NCBI RefSeq assembly: GCF_003477885.1
Contig: NZ_QUEE01000004.1
Span: forward strand, 186,001 to 250,000
Length of the DNA: 64,000 bases
Source: Lachnotalea sp. AF33-28
GTDB lineage: Bacteria; Bacillota; Clostridia; Lachnospirales; Lachnospiraceae
Direction of reading: 5' to 3'
The notes below the pieces were generated by a model. It saw nothing but the letters and a program-made list of their open reading frames with translations, was not told the DNA's origin and did no database searches. The first letter of the stretch is position 1; each line of letters starts with the position of its first letter. Of the stretch, positions 15,660-23,975 are shown one piece after another. The translations under genes were made by a program, and so were the position numbers.

Positions 15660-15688
15660 ATTTTATCAGAAAATCAGTCTACTGTCAA
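15660..15688 (-). promoter_or_regulatory. promoter of methyltransferase operon
   Basis: On the minus strand TTGACA (15688-15683), exact 17-nt spacer, TAAAAT (15665-15660). It lies about 30 nt before the leader peptide start. A near-consensus promoter combined with leader terminators suggests control by attenuation rather than by a repressor. Confidence 0.75.
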
Positions 15689-15781
15689 TACACAACAGGA
15701 AGTATTTAACCTAATGATATGAATTGTGTGGACATATCCAAAAAGAAAGGTGAACTGTAAAATGTAACAGGGTGAATGAAA

Positions 15782-16138
15782 ATGGCAAAAAGACCCGTAC
15801 CATTGTACGACTTTAAGGCTTTCGGGGCAGCTATAAAAGCCGCGAGAAATGAATACGGCGAGAGCCGCAAAAAGGTAAGCGACGAGTTATATATTTCCCC
15901 GCGCTACCTTGCGAATATCGAGAACAAGGGACAACAGCCGAGTTTACAGGTATTCTATGACCTTGTAACCCGGTATCATATTTCGGTAGATCAATTTTTC
16001 TTCCCGAACAGCAATGCGGAGAAATCCACCGGGCGGCGGCAGCTTGACGCGCTGCTGGACGGTATGAGCGATAAAGGCATACGGATTGTAACCGCAACAG
16101 CAAGGGAGATAACGGAAGTCGAAAAAGCAGAGGATTAA
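15782..16138 (+). CDS. XRE-family HTH regulator
   Basis: 118 aa. N-terminal Cro/C1-type helix-turn-helix (FGAAIKAARNEYGESRKKVSDELYISPRYLANIENKGQQPS) with a short C-terminal region. CAGGGTG is 7 nt from ATG 15782, better than the ATG at 15776. It is the first plus-strand gene ahead of oriT copy 1, mobC and the relaxase, and may control them. Confidence 0.85.
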   Translation: MAKRPVPLYDFKAFGAAIKAARNEYGESRKKVSDELYISPRYLANIENKGQQPSLQVFYDLVTRYHISVDQFFFPNSNAEKSTGRRQLDALLDGMSDKGIRIVTATAREITEVEKAED

Positions 16139-16253
16139 CCTCACAATATGAGAAATCGGGAGATTGCAGCGCATGGCGGCTGCAATCTTTTTTTGCGTCC
16201 AAAATCAAAGGAACGCGCAACAAATACCGCCTTTCGGTGGGGGTATGGAGTAG

Positions 16254-16319
16254 ATAGCAAGCACAGCAAACGAGTACCCGTTTGCGGAAAATGCTTGTTG
16301 GGATAATCCCAAACCCTTA
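16254..16319 (+). other. oriT-like region, copy 1
   Basis: Contains the hairpin GCAAACG/CGTTTGC followed by GCTTG and the hairpin TTGGGA/TCCCAA, then ACCCTTA. It lies 21 nt upstream of mobC and close to the relaxase, the usual position of oriT. The same 33-bp left part and about 27-bp right part occur inverted at 21439-21538. The nick site cannot be fixed from sequence. Confidence 0.65.
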
Positions 16320-16339
16320 TACCGAAAGGCGGTGCGGAA

Positions 16340-16669
16340 ATGGAAAACCGAAAGAGAAATATACAGATGAAGTTTTACGTTACGGAAGAAGAAAAGCGGC
16401 TGATCGACGAGAAGATGAAGCAGCTTCCCATAAAGCAGTATGGGGCATACTTCCGTAAAATGGCGATAGACGGGTATATTCTTGTCGTTGACCGAAGCGA
16501 CACAAAAGCATATATCCGGGAACTGCAAGCGGTGAGCCGGAACATCAACCAAATTGCAAAACGCGCCAATGCGACGGGGACGGTTTACAGGCAGGATATA
16601 GAGGACATTAAAAAGGCGGTGGACGAGATATGGCGGTTACAAAGACGCACCCTATTAAATCAACCTTAA
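16340..16669 (+). CDS. MobC-like mobilization accessory protein
   Basis: 109 aa. N-terminal ribbon-helix-helix-like segment (RNIQMKFYVTEEEKRLIDEKM) and the C-terminal REL.AVSRNINQIAKRANATG pattern of MobC relaxosome proteins, which bind oriT and help the relaxase. It lies just downstream of oriT copy 1 and overlaps the relaxase start by 40 nt. Confidence 0.85.
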   Translation: MENRKRNIQMKFYVTEEEKRLIDEKMKQLPIKQYGAYFRKMAIDGYILVVDRSDTKAYIRELQAVSRNINQIAKRANATGTVYRQDIEDIKKAVDEIWRLQRRTLLNQP

Positions 16670-17964
16670 AGGCTGCGATAGACTATATCTTAAATCCCGA
16701 AAAGACAGACGGGAAGCTGCTTGCGTCCTCTTTCGGCTGCGGGCTGGAAACCGCCGATATTGAGTTTGCATGGACGCGGGAAGCTGCCGGAGATCGCGGC
16801 ACACATTTAGGGCGGCACTTGATACAATCCTTTGCGGTGGGAGAAACCACACCGGAAGAAGCGCACAAAATCGGCATGGAACTTGCCGGGGCGGTATTAG
16901 GCGGCAAGTATGAGTTTGTTTTGACAACTCACGTCGATAAAGACCATCTGCATAATCACTTGATTTTCAACGCGGTTAGCTTCGTTGACTACAAAAAGTA
17001 CCATTCCAACAAGCAAAGCTATCACTTTATCCGGCGCACCAGCGACAGGATATGTAAAGAGCATGGGCTATCCGTCGTCGTACCGGGACAGGACAAGGGA
17101 AAAAGCTATGCAGAATACACCGCCGAAAAGCAAGGGACAAGCTACAAAGCAAAGCTGAAAACGGCGATAGATACTCTCATTCCCCAAGTGAAAGATTTTG
17201 ACGAACTGCTGCGCCGCTTGCAGGAAATGGGGTATGAAATCAAACAGGGCAAATACATTTCCTTTCGCGCTGCCGGACAGGAACGGTTTACCCGCACAAA
17301 GACGCTCGGCGCGGCCTATACGGAGGAAGCGATAAAGGAGCGTATCAAGGGCGTGTATGTTGCCAAAACAAAAACGCTGCGGGAAGATAAGAAAATCCGG
17401 CTTGTCGTCGATCTTGAAAACAGTATCAAAGCCCAACAGTCGGCGGGCTATGAACGGTGGGCAAAAATCCATAATCTGAAACAGGCTGCTAAAAGCATGA
17501 ACTTCCTAACCGAAAACAAGATTGAGTATTATAGCGAACTTGAAAGCAAGATAGCCGATATTATGACCGCTCATGACGCGGCGGCAAAGGCGGTTAAGGA
17601 AGTGGAACAGCGTATGTCTGATTTGTCGCTGCTTATCAAGCACACCACCACATACCGACAGTTAAAACCGATTTACGATGAATACCGAAAATCGCCGGAC
17701 AAGGAAAAGTATCTGCGGGGGCATGAAAGCGAAATTATCCTGTTTGAAGCTGCGGCAAGGGCATTAAAGGAAATGCAGATAAAGAAGCTGCCCGATCTCG
17801 CCGCGCTGCGCAAGGAGTATAGAAGCTTAAACGACAGGAAAACCAAATTGTATGAAGATTATCGGCAAGCCAAGAAGCAAATGCAGGAATACGGCGTTGT
17901 CAAAAAGAACGTCGATAGTATTCTTTACCCGTCCCAAAGCAGGGCGCGGGAGCAGGAGCGATAA
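16630..17964 (+). CDS. ICE relaxase, MobP/VirD2-like
   Basis: 444 aa. N-terminal relaxase domain with the metal-binding triad H101-V-D-K-D-H106-L-H108-N-H110 (THVDKDHLHNHLIFNAV) and a candidate nicking tyrosine at Y19. It cleaves one strand at oriT and leads it through the type IV channel. The C-terminal half is long and helical (about 265-430). It is encoded on the plus strand, opposite to the conjugation operon, which is unusual and may relate to the inverted oriT copies. Confidence 0.9.
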   Translation: MAVTKTHPIKSTLKAAIDYILNPEKTDGKLLASSFGCGLETADIEFAWTREAAGDRGTHLGRHLIQSFAVGETTPEEAHKIGMELAGAVLGGKYEFVLTTHVDKDHLHNHLIFNAVSFVDYKKYHSNKQSYHFIRRTSDRICKEHGLSVVVPGQDKGKSYAEYTAEKQGTSYKAKLKTAIDTLIPQVKDFDELLRRLQEMGYEIKQGKYISFRAAGQERFTRTKTLGAAYTEEAIKERIKGVYVAKTKTLREDKKIRLVVDLENSIKAQQSAGYERWAKIHNLKQAAKSMNFLTENKIEYYSELESKIADIMTAHDAAAKAVKEVEQRMSDLSLLIKHTTTYRQLKPIYDEYRKSPDKEKYLRGHESEIILFEAAARALKEMQIKKLPDLAALRKEYRSLNDRKTKLYEDYRQAKKQMQEYGVVKKNVDSILYPSQSRAREQER

Positions 17965-18113
17965 GGCGCAAAACATGGGGTGGCAAGTGGAATGTTAAGG
18001 GCTGAAAACGCCTGTGTTTCTGCGGCTTCCAGCGCATGAAAACGACATAGACGATAAAGTATATTCAAACCCGCAAAAACGGCTTTCTAATTGTCCACGC
18101 AAGGACAAAAAAA

Positions 18114-18157
18114 GAACAGGGGCGCGGTGCCGGAAATCGGCAACCGCGCCCCTGTTC
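18114..18157. terminator. terminator between relaxase and TTRAP genes
   Basis: GAACAGGGGCGCGGTGCCG pairs with CGGCAACCGCGCCCCTGTTC across a 5-nt loop. On the minus strand it is followed by TTTTTTTG, ending the conjugation operon; it can also receive transcription from the relaxase side. Confidence 0.85.
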
Positions 18158-18165
18158 TCTATGGG

Positions 18166-18375
18166 CTATTCCTCGTCGGTCAAGATAAACTCCCTTTCGG
18201 AAAACTCGCTGTCCGTCATGGCTTGCAGCTTGTTCACCGCTGCGGCGGCAAGCTGGCGCATATCCTCGTCCATGTAGGGCATGGCGGCAAGGATATTTTC
18301 AAGCGTTGTTTCCCGGCTGTCCTCGGCGTAGATCGCAACAATGTTTTCTTCCTCAATGGTAAAGCGGGTATTCAT
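18166..18375 (-). CDS. transposon-transfer assisting protein (TTRAP-like)
   Basis: 69 aa, MNTRFTIEEENIVAIYAEDSRETTLENILAAMPYMDEDMRQLAAAAVNKL. This acidic helical protein matches the TTRAP-type family of Tn1549-like elements, implicated in transfer by association only. It follows the ArdA-ArdC gene by 4 nt and is last in the conjugation operon. Confidence 0.75.
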   Translation of the reverse strand: MNTRFTIEEENIVAIYAEDSRETTLENILAAMPYMDEDMRQLAAAAVNKLQAMTDSEFSEREFILTDEE

Positions 18376-18379
18376 GCTA

Positions 18380-21300
18380 TCAAACCTCCAAATCCTTTTT
18401 ATGCTCTTTCTGTTTATCTTTCGGCTGCTGCGCCGCCTGTTTCTTGTATTCGTCCAGCTTCTTCAAAATGGACGGTTTTTTCTGCGGCTGTTCCCGTTTC
18501 TCGGCTTTTACCGCTTTTGCAAGGTCGGTAACGGAGATCGCTTCGCCCGCCTTTGCCCGCTGCTCCAAATCCGCGACGGTGGGCGTTTGCGGCGTGTTAT
18601 TGATAAGCCCGTCAAAGTTGTTGTCGTTCTGCTCTACAATGTCCTCAACGTGCTTTAAGGGATTATCCCGCTGCGGCTGCTCGGCGGCTATGGCAAACGC
18701 CTGTGTACCATTCCCCATAATGAGATACTTCCCGTCCTCCGACGCATGGTGAAAACCAAAGCCCGCCGCTTCGATCTGTTCGCGGGTCATATCGGTAATA
18801 TGAAAATTGCCCCTCGGCGTTCTAACGGTTTCACCCGTCATAAGGCTGTCGGGGGTCGCTTCCGGCTGCTGCTTTTCAAGCTGCCCGTCCTTGTAGGAAT
18901 AGCCTTGCGCCGCGATTGCTTCAAGGGTCTTGCCTGTAACGTCGCCGTAAATCCGCTTGTCTGCGTCAACCAGCATTTGCAAGGTATCTTTTACAGTATC
19001 GGACAAGGCTTGCTGCTGTTCGGGCGGTAACTTGTCAAATACGGGGGGCTGCTGCTCCTGCTCGGCTTGCCGCTGCTGCTGCAATTCGGTAAAATGCCCC
19101 TCAATCTCGGTAATGAGTTCCTTTGCGGTCGCCTGTATCGTTTCAAGGGACGCTTTTAATTCGGTCATTTCCTTGCCGCTGCTCCACCCGGCAACATACC
19201 CGAAAGAGTAATCCGACGTATCAAGCCCGAAATGCTGACACACCGTATAGGCAACGCTTTCAGCCTGTACCTCGCGGCTGCGTCGGTCAACGCGGTTTTG
19301 TTCCTCCGGCGGGGCGTTTAAGTCCACGTCATGCAGCTTCGCATGGGCGATTTCGTGAATGGCGGTCTTTACCGCCTGTAACTCGCTCACGCCCTCTTTG
19401 ATAGCAATTCGCTTATCGGTCAAACTGAAATATCCGTTTGCGCCGTTGGTGATCTGCTCAAAAGCAATCGGAACGGGGGACGCTTTTTCAAGGGCAGCGA
19501 AAAAGTCCTCGTACTGTTCCACATCGGCAAGCAGCGGTTTAACGGAAAGGTCGGGAAACTCCTTGCCCTCGGTCTGCGAAATATCAAAGACGGTTATAAC
19601 CTTAAAGGCGGGGACGGTGATTTCCTTTTCTTCCTTAATCGCTTTTCCCTCGCGGTCAAGCATGGGCTTTCTCGTTTCGGGGTCGATTTTATCAACCAGC
19701 TTTTTCACCTTGTAGGGTGCGGGGGCAAAGATTTTAATGCCTTTCTCGCCTTTCTTTACATGGCGGTCAAACTCCTTTTCCCATTGACGGAAGCCCATTA
19801 CCAAATTGCCGCCCTGCATGGCAATCAAAATCGTATTGTTCAGACTGTAATCATGAAACTTTGACATAGCGGTTAAAAACTCTTTATAGCGGTCGCTGTC
19901 AAAAATTGCTTGTACGCCTTGCTCCAAACGGGCGGTAATCTCCTTTACCTTTTCGGCGGGCTTTTCAGAAGTAAGGATAATGGGGACGACGGGGCGGGGC
20001 TGCTGCGGCTCGGCGGTCTGTACGGCTGCTTGCTGCACTTCGGCTGCGTCCATATAGGTCTTGTCCTGTTCGCTGCGCTCCGGCTGCGGGTAACTCATAA
20101 TCTTGTATTCCTCCGGCACTTCGCGCCCCTCAAACTGCCGTTCCCACTCGTCGCCGCTTTCCACGATATAACCATATTCGGTAAACGCGCCTTTTTCCTG
20201 CGCGGCGGCATTTCTTCCGAAAGTAGTAAGGTCAATGCCGCCTTTCCATTCTTCGGGCATTTGTACCATGCCGGATTGATTTAAGTAATAGTCGCCCAAA
20301 TCGCGGTAGGTATGTACTTCGGGGATATGGACGTAAAAATCCACGTTGTAGGTGAAGTCAATTACCTGTCCAATATTTGCAAGCCCGTTTTTCTGCTGCA
20401 AAGCTGCGTTCAGCTTGCCGATCTCGGCGGGGTCAAGCTGTTCGAGCCGCGCCGCAAGGAAATTGAGTTCGTCCACGTCGGCGGCGCATACCATTTCATA
20501 AGGCAAGGCAATATGTTTCTCCGGGTCGTCGGAATAGCCGCGAATGGAAAAATCCTGCGGGTTATCGGCGGTAATGCCGACGCTCTGCATAGCGCCCTGT
20601 AACTGCTCCTTTGTGGCGGGCATATCCAGCCAATAGCCGCTTGGGTCGCCCGCTTCAAAGCGGCTGCGGTTGCCTATCATAATAGAAAACTGTTCGCTCA
20701 TGTGTTCACGCTCCTTTTCCTGCCCGGTATTATCGGGGATAGCTGCCGCCTGTTGCTGCTGCGGGGGTTCCTCACCCTCTATGGTGTAGTCCGGCATGAG
20801 CATACCGTTTACTTTGAAATAGTCGGCGTACTCCTGCGGGATAGGCGGGGAGATTTCCGTAAACAAGCGGTCATACGCTTTGATACGCCCATTCAGATAC
20901 TTTTCCATAGCTGCCTTGTCGGTGAAAACCTTTCTATCCTGTCCGGCGATCTTCGCTTGGGTTCTGCTTGGGCTGTTGGTTCGCACGCTCCATGTAAGCG
21001 TCCATGAATACGGGATAGATTTCTGCGCTTCTTGGTTGTAGCGGGTATTTTCGTAAATGTAGTAATTCATCTGATATACCCGGTTGCTGCGGGTGTGGCG
21101 GTTATACTCGTTTTCCTGCCACTCGTTCGCGGTGTGCTGGACGTGCGGCGTTCTCACATATTCCAATGCTTTATCCAGCAAAAGCGTTTTCCCCGCCTGT
21201 TCTTCCCATGCGGCGGCTTGCTCCTTTAAGCTGTCAAAAATCGCCTGTTCTGCCGCCGCGCTTTCGCTGCGCATGGAAAGTAGCTGCGCAATCGGCAAGG

Positions 21301-21409
21301 AAGCATAAGGGGCAATATCCCCGTCCTTTGCTTCAAAATATATCCGGCGTTCTATCCGCATGGTTTCGGCGGCTTCTAATTTGTCATGGTCGTATGAGGT
21401 GTACGGCAT
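18380..21409 (-). CDS. multidomain antirestriction protein (DUF3849-ArdA-ArdC-like fusion)
   Basis: 1009 aa. Residues about 1-210 resemble DUF3849. Residues about 237-415 resemble ArdA, a DNA mimic that blocks type I restriction. Residues about 490-560 match the ssDNA-binding N-domain of ArdC (ITARLEQGVQAIF..YSLNNTILIAMQGG..GIKI), followed by a zinc-peptidase-like domain with H685-E-I-A-H689 and a downstream AES glutamate. The tail from about 760 is Gln/Glu-rich with DUF4316-like features. It probably protects incoming single- and double-stranded element DNA. An internal ATG at residue 237 could yield an ArdA-starting product. Confidence 0.8.
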   Translation of the reverse strand: MPYTSYDHDKLEAAETMRIERRIYFEAKDGDIAPYASLPIAQLLSMRSESAAAEQAIFDSLKEQAAAWEEQAGKTLLLDKALEYVRTPHVQHTANEWQENEYNRHTRSNRVYQMNYYIYENTRYNQEAQKSIPYSWTLTWSVRTNSPSRTQAKIAGQDRKVFTDKAAMEKYLNGRIKAYDRLFTEISPPIPQEYADYFKVNGMLMPDYTIEGEEPPQQQQAAAIPDNTGQEKEREHMSEQFSIMIGNRSRFEAGDPSGYWLDMPATKEQLQGAMQSVGITADNPQDFSIRGYSDDPEKHIALPYEMVCAADVDELNFLAARLEQLDPAEIGKLNAALQQKNGLANIGQVIDFTYNVDFYVHIPEVHTYRDLGDYYLNQSGMVQMPEEWKGGIDLTTFGRNAAAQEKGAFTEYGYIVESGDEWERQFEGREVPEEYKIMSYPQPERSEQDKTYMDAAEVQQAAVQTAEPQQPRPVVPIILTSEKPAEKVKEITARLEQGVQAIFDSDRYKEFLTAMSKFHDYSLNNTILIAMQGGNLVMGFRQWEKEFDRHVKKGEKGIKIFAPAPYKVKKLVDKIDPETRKPMLDREGKAIKEEKEITVPAFKVITVFDISQTEGKEFPDLSVKPLLADVEQYEDFFAALEKASPVPIAFEQITNGANGYFSLTDKRIAIKEGVSELQAVKTAIHEIAHAKLHDVDLNAPPEEQNRVDRRSREVQAESVAYTVCQHFGLDTSDYSFGYVAGWSSGKEMTELKASLETIQATAKELITEIEGHFTELQQQRQAEQEQQPPVFDKLPPEQQQALSDTVKDTLQMLVDADKRIYGDVTGKTLEAIAAQGYSYKDGQLEKQQPEATPDSLMTGETVRTPRGNFHITDMTREQIEAAGFGFHHASEDGKYLIMGNGTQAFAIAAEQPQRDNPLKHVEDIVEQNDNNFDGLINNTPQTPTVADLEQRAKAGEAISVTDLAKAVKAEKREQPQKKPSILKKLDEYKKQAAQQPKDKQKEHKKDLEV

Positions 21410-21438
21410 ATTGTTTCATCACGTCCTTTCTCGATTTT

Positions 21439-21538
21439 TAAGGGTTTGGGACTATCCCAACAAGCAAAATGCCCGCGCTTCCCATAGAGCAGCGCGAGCA
21501 TTTCTCGCAAACGGGTACTCGTTTGCTGTGCTTGCTAT
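21439..21538 (-). other. oriT-like region, copy 2, inverted
   Basis: Read on the minus strand it repeats copy 1: ATAGCAAGCACAGCAAACGA.. with the GCAAACG/CGTTTGC hairpin, then TTGGGA/TCCCAA and ACCCTTA. A 34-bp insert with its own CGCGCT/AGCGCG stem separates the two blocks. It lies between the ArdA-ArdC and Cys-rich VLP genes and overlaps the latter's stop. Confidence 0.65.
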
Positions 21539-21903
21539 GTAGTTGTTTTTATCCGTAAACGCCTGTTTCTTTCGCTTTCCGCTTTCTGTCTGCGGCGTAT
21601 CTTTGCCGCGCAATCGGGACAGTATTTCGCCCGGTTGCTGCCCGCCGCAAACGTGCTGCCGCATACCGCGCAACGCTTCAAATCGGTTTCCCCGCTGCGG
21701 GTGATCTGTTCGCATAGCTGCCTGTCTGCGGGTAAAACCGCTTCGCGGAAATAACGGCATAACAGCGAATAGCTGATACTCTGCACACAAACGCAAGTTT
21801 CCCCGTCGTCCAATAGCAGACAGTTCCCGCAATCGTTGTTGGCGCACGCGGCGCGGGTCATTTTCTTAACGGCTCGATACTGCTTTTCATCAAGCCTAAT
21901 CAT
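21535..21903 (-). CDS. Cys-rich VLP domain protein
   Basis: 122 aa, MIRLDEKQYRAVKKMTRAACANNDCGNCLLLDDGETCVC..LLCRYFREAVLP..RCAVCGSTFAAGSNRAKYCPDCA. Ten-plus cysteines in CxxC pairs indicate two zinc-binding modules. VLP-type proteins accompany Tn1549-like conjugation operons; function unknown. Its ATG overlaps the topB stop by 4 nt (translational coupling), and its stop lies in oriT copy 2. Confidence 0.75.
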   Translation of the reverse strand: MIRLDEKQYRAVKKMTRAACANNDCGNCLLLDDGETCVCVQSISYSLLCRYFREAVLPADRQLCEQITRSGETDLKRCAVCGSTFAAGSNRAKYCPDCAAKIRRRQKAESERNRRLRIKTTT

Positions 21904-23975
21904 TTTCGGTTCTGCTCGACGCGGAAGTTTACATACTTGCCGCCTGTGTCGGCAAGCAGCACAACCCCGTCAAAGGTCTTTCCTGTTTTGGTGGAGTACA
22001 TACCTTTGATTTTTACCTTTCCGTCTTTCAAAAGGGCGGCGGCAATCGCCTTTGTGAAAGCCTTTTTGCGCTGCTCAAAAAAGCGGTCATTTTTCCACAT
22101 AACAAAGCTGCACGCCCTGTCGGAACAGTAGTAGTTTTTCTTGCCCTCGTAAACCGCCGCGCCGCAACGGGGACAAGTGCCGATTGCTTCCCGCTGCGGG
22201 GCAAACAGCTTCGCTTTATCTTCGGAAATCGCGGAATAGGTTTTGACAAGTCCCGCTGTCATTTCCTCAATCCCGCGCATGAAATCGTCTGGGCTGTCGC
22301 TGCCTTTGGCAATCCCGGTAAGGCGGGTTTCCCATTCTGCCGTAAGCTGCGGGGACGTAAGGACTTCGGGCAGAATAGCGGCAAGGTTATACCCGTCCTT
22401 TGTGGGGATTAGCTTTTTGCCCTTGCGCTCGGCAAAGCCCGCGCTAATGAGTTTTTCAATGATACCCGCCCGCGTTGCGGTAGTGCCTAACCCTTTGCGC
22501 TCCGCGTCCTCCGGCGTGTCCTCCTTGCCCGCGCTCTCCATAGCCGAAAGTAACGTATCTTCGGTATATGCTTTTGGGGGCTGCGTGTAACGCTCGGAGA
22601 TCTCCGCTGCCGGATTGTCAAAGGTCTGCCCCTCGGCAAGCGGCGGCAAAACGGCTTCCAGCTCTGCGTCCTCGTCCTGTTCCTCGGACGCGGCGCGGGA
22701 CAGCTTTTCAATCTCACGCCACCCCTCGCAAAGCGTCGTCCTGCCCTTTGCGGTAAAGGTATAACCGCCGCAAGAGATAACCGCCGTAACCGCTTCATAT
22801 TCATAGGGCGCGGCTGCGGCGCAAAGCAGCTTCGCGCACACAAGGGTCATAAGTTTTGTTTCGCTGTCGGCAAGGGAAGAAAAGCCCGCTTTCAAAAACT
22901 CGGCTGTCGGCAAAATAGCGTGGTGGTCGGTTACTCTGCTGTTATCGCAAACCCTTGTAAGGCCTGCTTGCAGCTTTACCCCCTGCATAAAGGGAAGCAG
23001 CGAACAAAGCCCGGTAATGAGTTCCTTTGTGCTGCTCTGCATATCGGAAGTGATATATTTGCTGTCGGTGCGGGGATAGGTCAAAAGCCGCTTTTCATAG
23101 AGGGCTTGCGTATAATCAAGGGTCTGTTTCGCCGTAAATCCATACAGGCGGTTAGCTTCGCGCTGCAACGCGGTAAGGTCAAACAGTTTCGGCGGGGCTG
23201 CGGTCTTTTTCTCTTTTTTGAGGGAAGTACAAACGGCTTGCGATTTCTCGCAAGCCGCTTTCATCTGCTGCGCTGCCGCTTCGTCGTCCTGCCGTTCCGA
23301 AAGGGCGGCAACGCCGCCAACGTCCAGCCGGACAACATGATATTTCTCTTTCTTAAAGCTGCTGATTGCATAGTCGCGGTTTACCAGCATAGCAAGGGTG
23401 GGCGTTTGCACTCTGCCGACATTCAATGTTTTATGGTAGAGGATAGAGAAAAGGCGGGTCGCGTTAATGCCAATGAGCCAATCGGCCTTTGCTCTGCAAA
23501 GCGCGGATTGATAAAGGTTGTCGTAGCTGCGCCCGTCTTTGAGATTAGAGAAGCCCTCGCGGATTGCGCTTTCTTCCATGCTGCTAATCCAAAGGCGGGA
23601 AAAGGGCTTTTTGCAATTCACCTGTTCATAGACAAAGCGGAAAATGAGTTCTCCCTCGCGTCCGCTGTCGCAAGCATTGACAATCTCGGTAACGTCGCTG
23701 CGGTGCATAAGGTCTTTGAGAATGGAAAACTGCTGCTCCTTGCCGCTGGCAACAATAAACCGCCACTCCTGCGGGACAATGGGGAGATCGTCGTACTTCC
23801 ATTTACGGAATTGTTCATTGTAGGTCGCCGCGTCTGCAAGGCTAATCAAATGCCCGATACACCACGACACAAGATAACCGTTGCCCTCAAAATATCCGCT
23901 GCGCTTTTCATTCGCGCCCATAACGGCGGCAATCGCCGCCCCGACGCTCGGTTTTTCTGCAATTACAAGTTTCAT
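21900..23975 (-). CDS. topB: DNA topoisomerase III
   Basis: 691 aa type IA topoisomerase. Toprim motifs EKPS (7-10) and ACDSGREGE (101-109), active-site Tyr300 in LLTYPRTDSKYI, and C-terminal zinc fingers (CPRCGAAVYEGKKNYYCS). Element-encoded TopB probably resolves topological problems of transfer intermediates. Overlaps by 4 nt with the genes on both sides, consistent with tight operon coupling. Confidence 0.95.
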   Translation of the reverse strand: MKLVIAEKPSVGAAIAAVMGANEKRSGYFEGNGYLVSWCIGHLISLADAATYNEQFRKWKYDDLPIVPQEWRFIVASGKEQQFSILKDLMHRSDVTEIVNACDSGREGELIFRFVYEQVNCKKPFSRLWISSMEESAIREGFSNLKDGRSYDNLYQSALCRAKADWLIGINATRLFSILYHKTLNVGRVQTPTLAMLVNRDYAISSFKKEKYHVVRLDVGGVAALSERQDDEAAAQQMKAACEKSQAVCTSLKKEKKTAAPPKLFDLTALQREANRLYGFTAKQTLDYTQALYEKRLLTYPRTDSKYITSDMQSSTKELITGLCSLLPFMQGVKLQAGLTRVCDNSRVTDHHAILPTAEFLKAGFSSLADSETKLMTLVCAKLLCAAAAPYEYEAVTAVISCGGYTFTAKGRTTLCEGWREIEKLSRAASEEQDEDAELEAVLPPLAEGQTFDNPAAEISERYTQPPKAYTEDTLLSAMESAGKEDTPEDAERKGLGTTATRAGIIEKLISAGFAERKGKKLIPTKDGYNLAAILPEVLTSPQLTAEWETRLTGIAKGSDSPDDFMRGIEEMTAGLVKTYSAISEDKAKLFAPQREAIGTCPRCGAAVYEGKKNYYCSDRACSFVMWKNDRFFEQRKKAFTKAIAAALLKDGKVKIKGMYSTKTGKTFDGVVLLADTGGKYVNFRVEQNRK

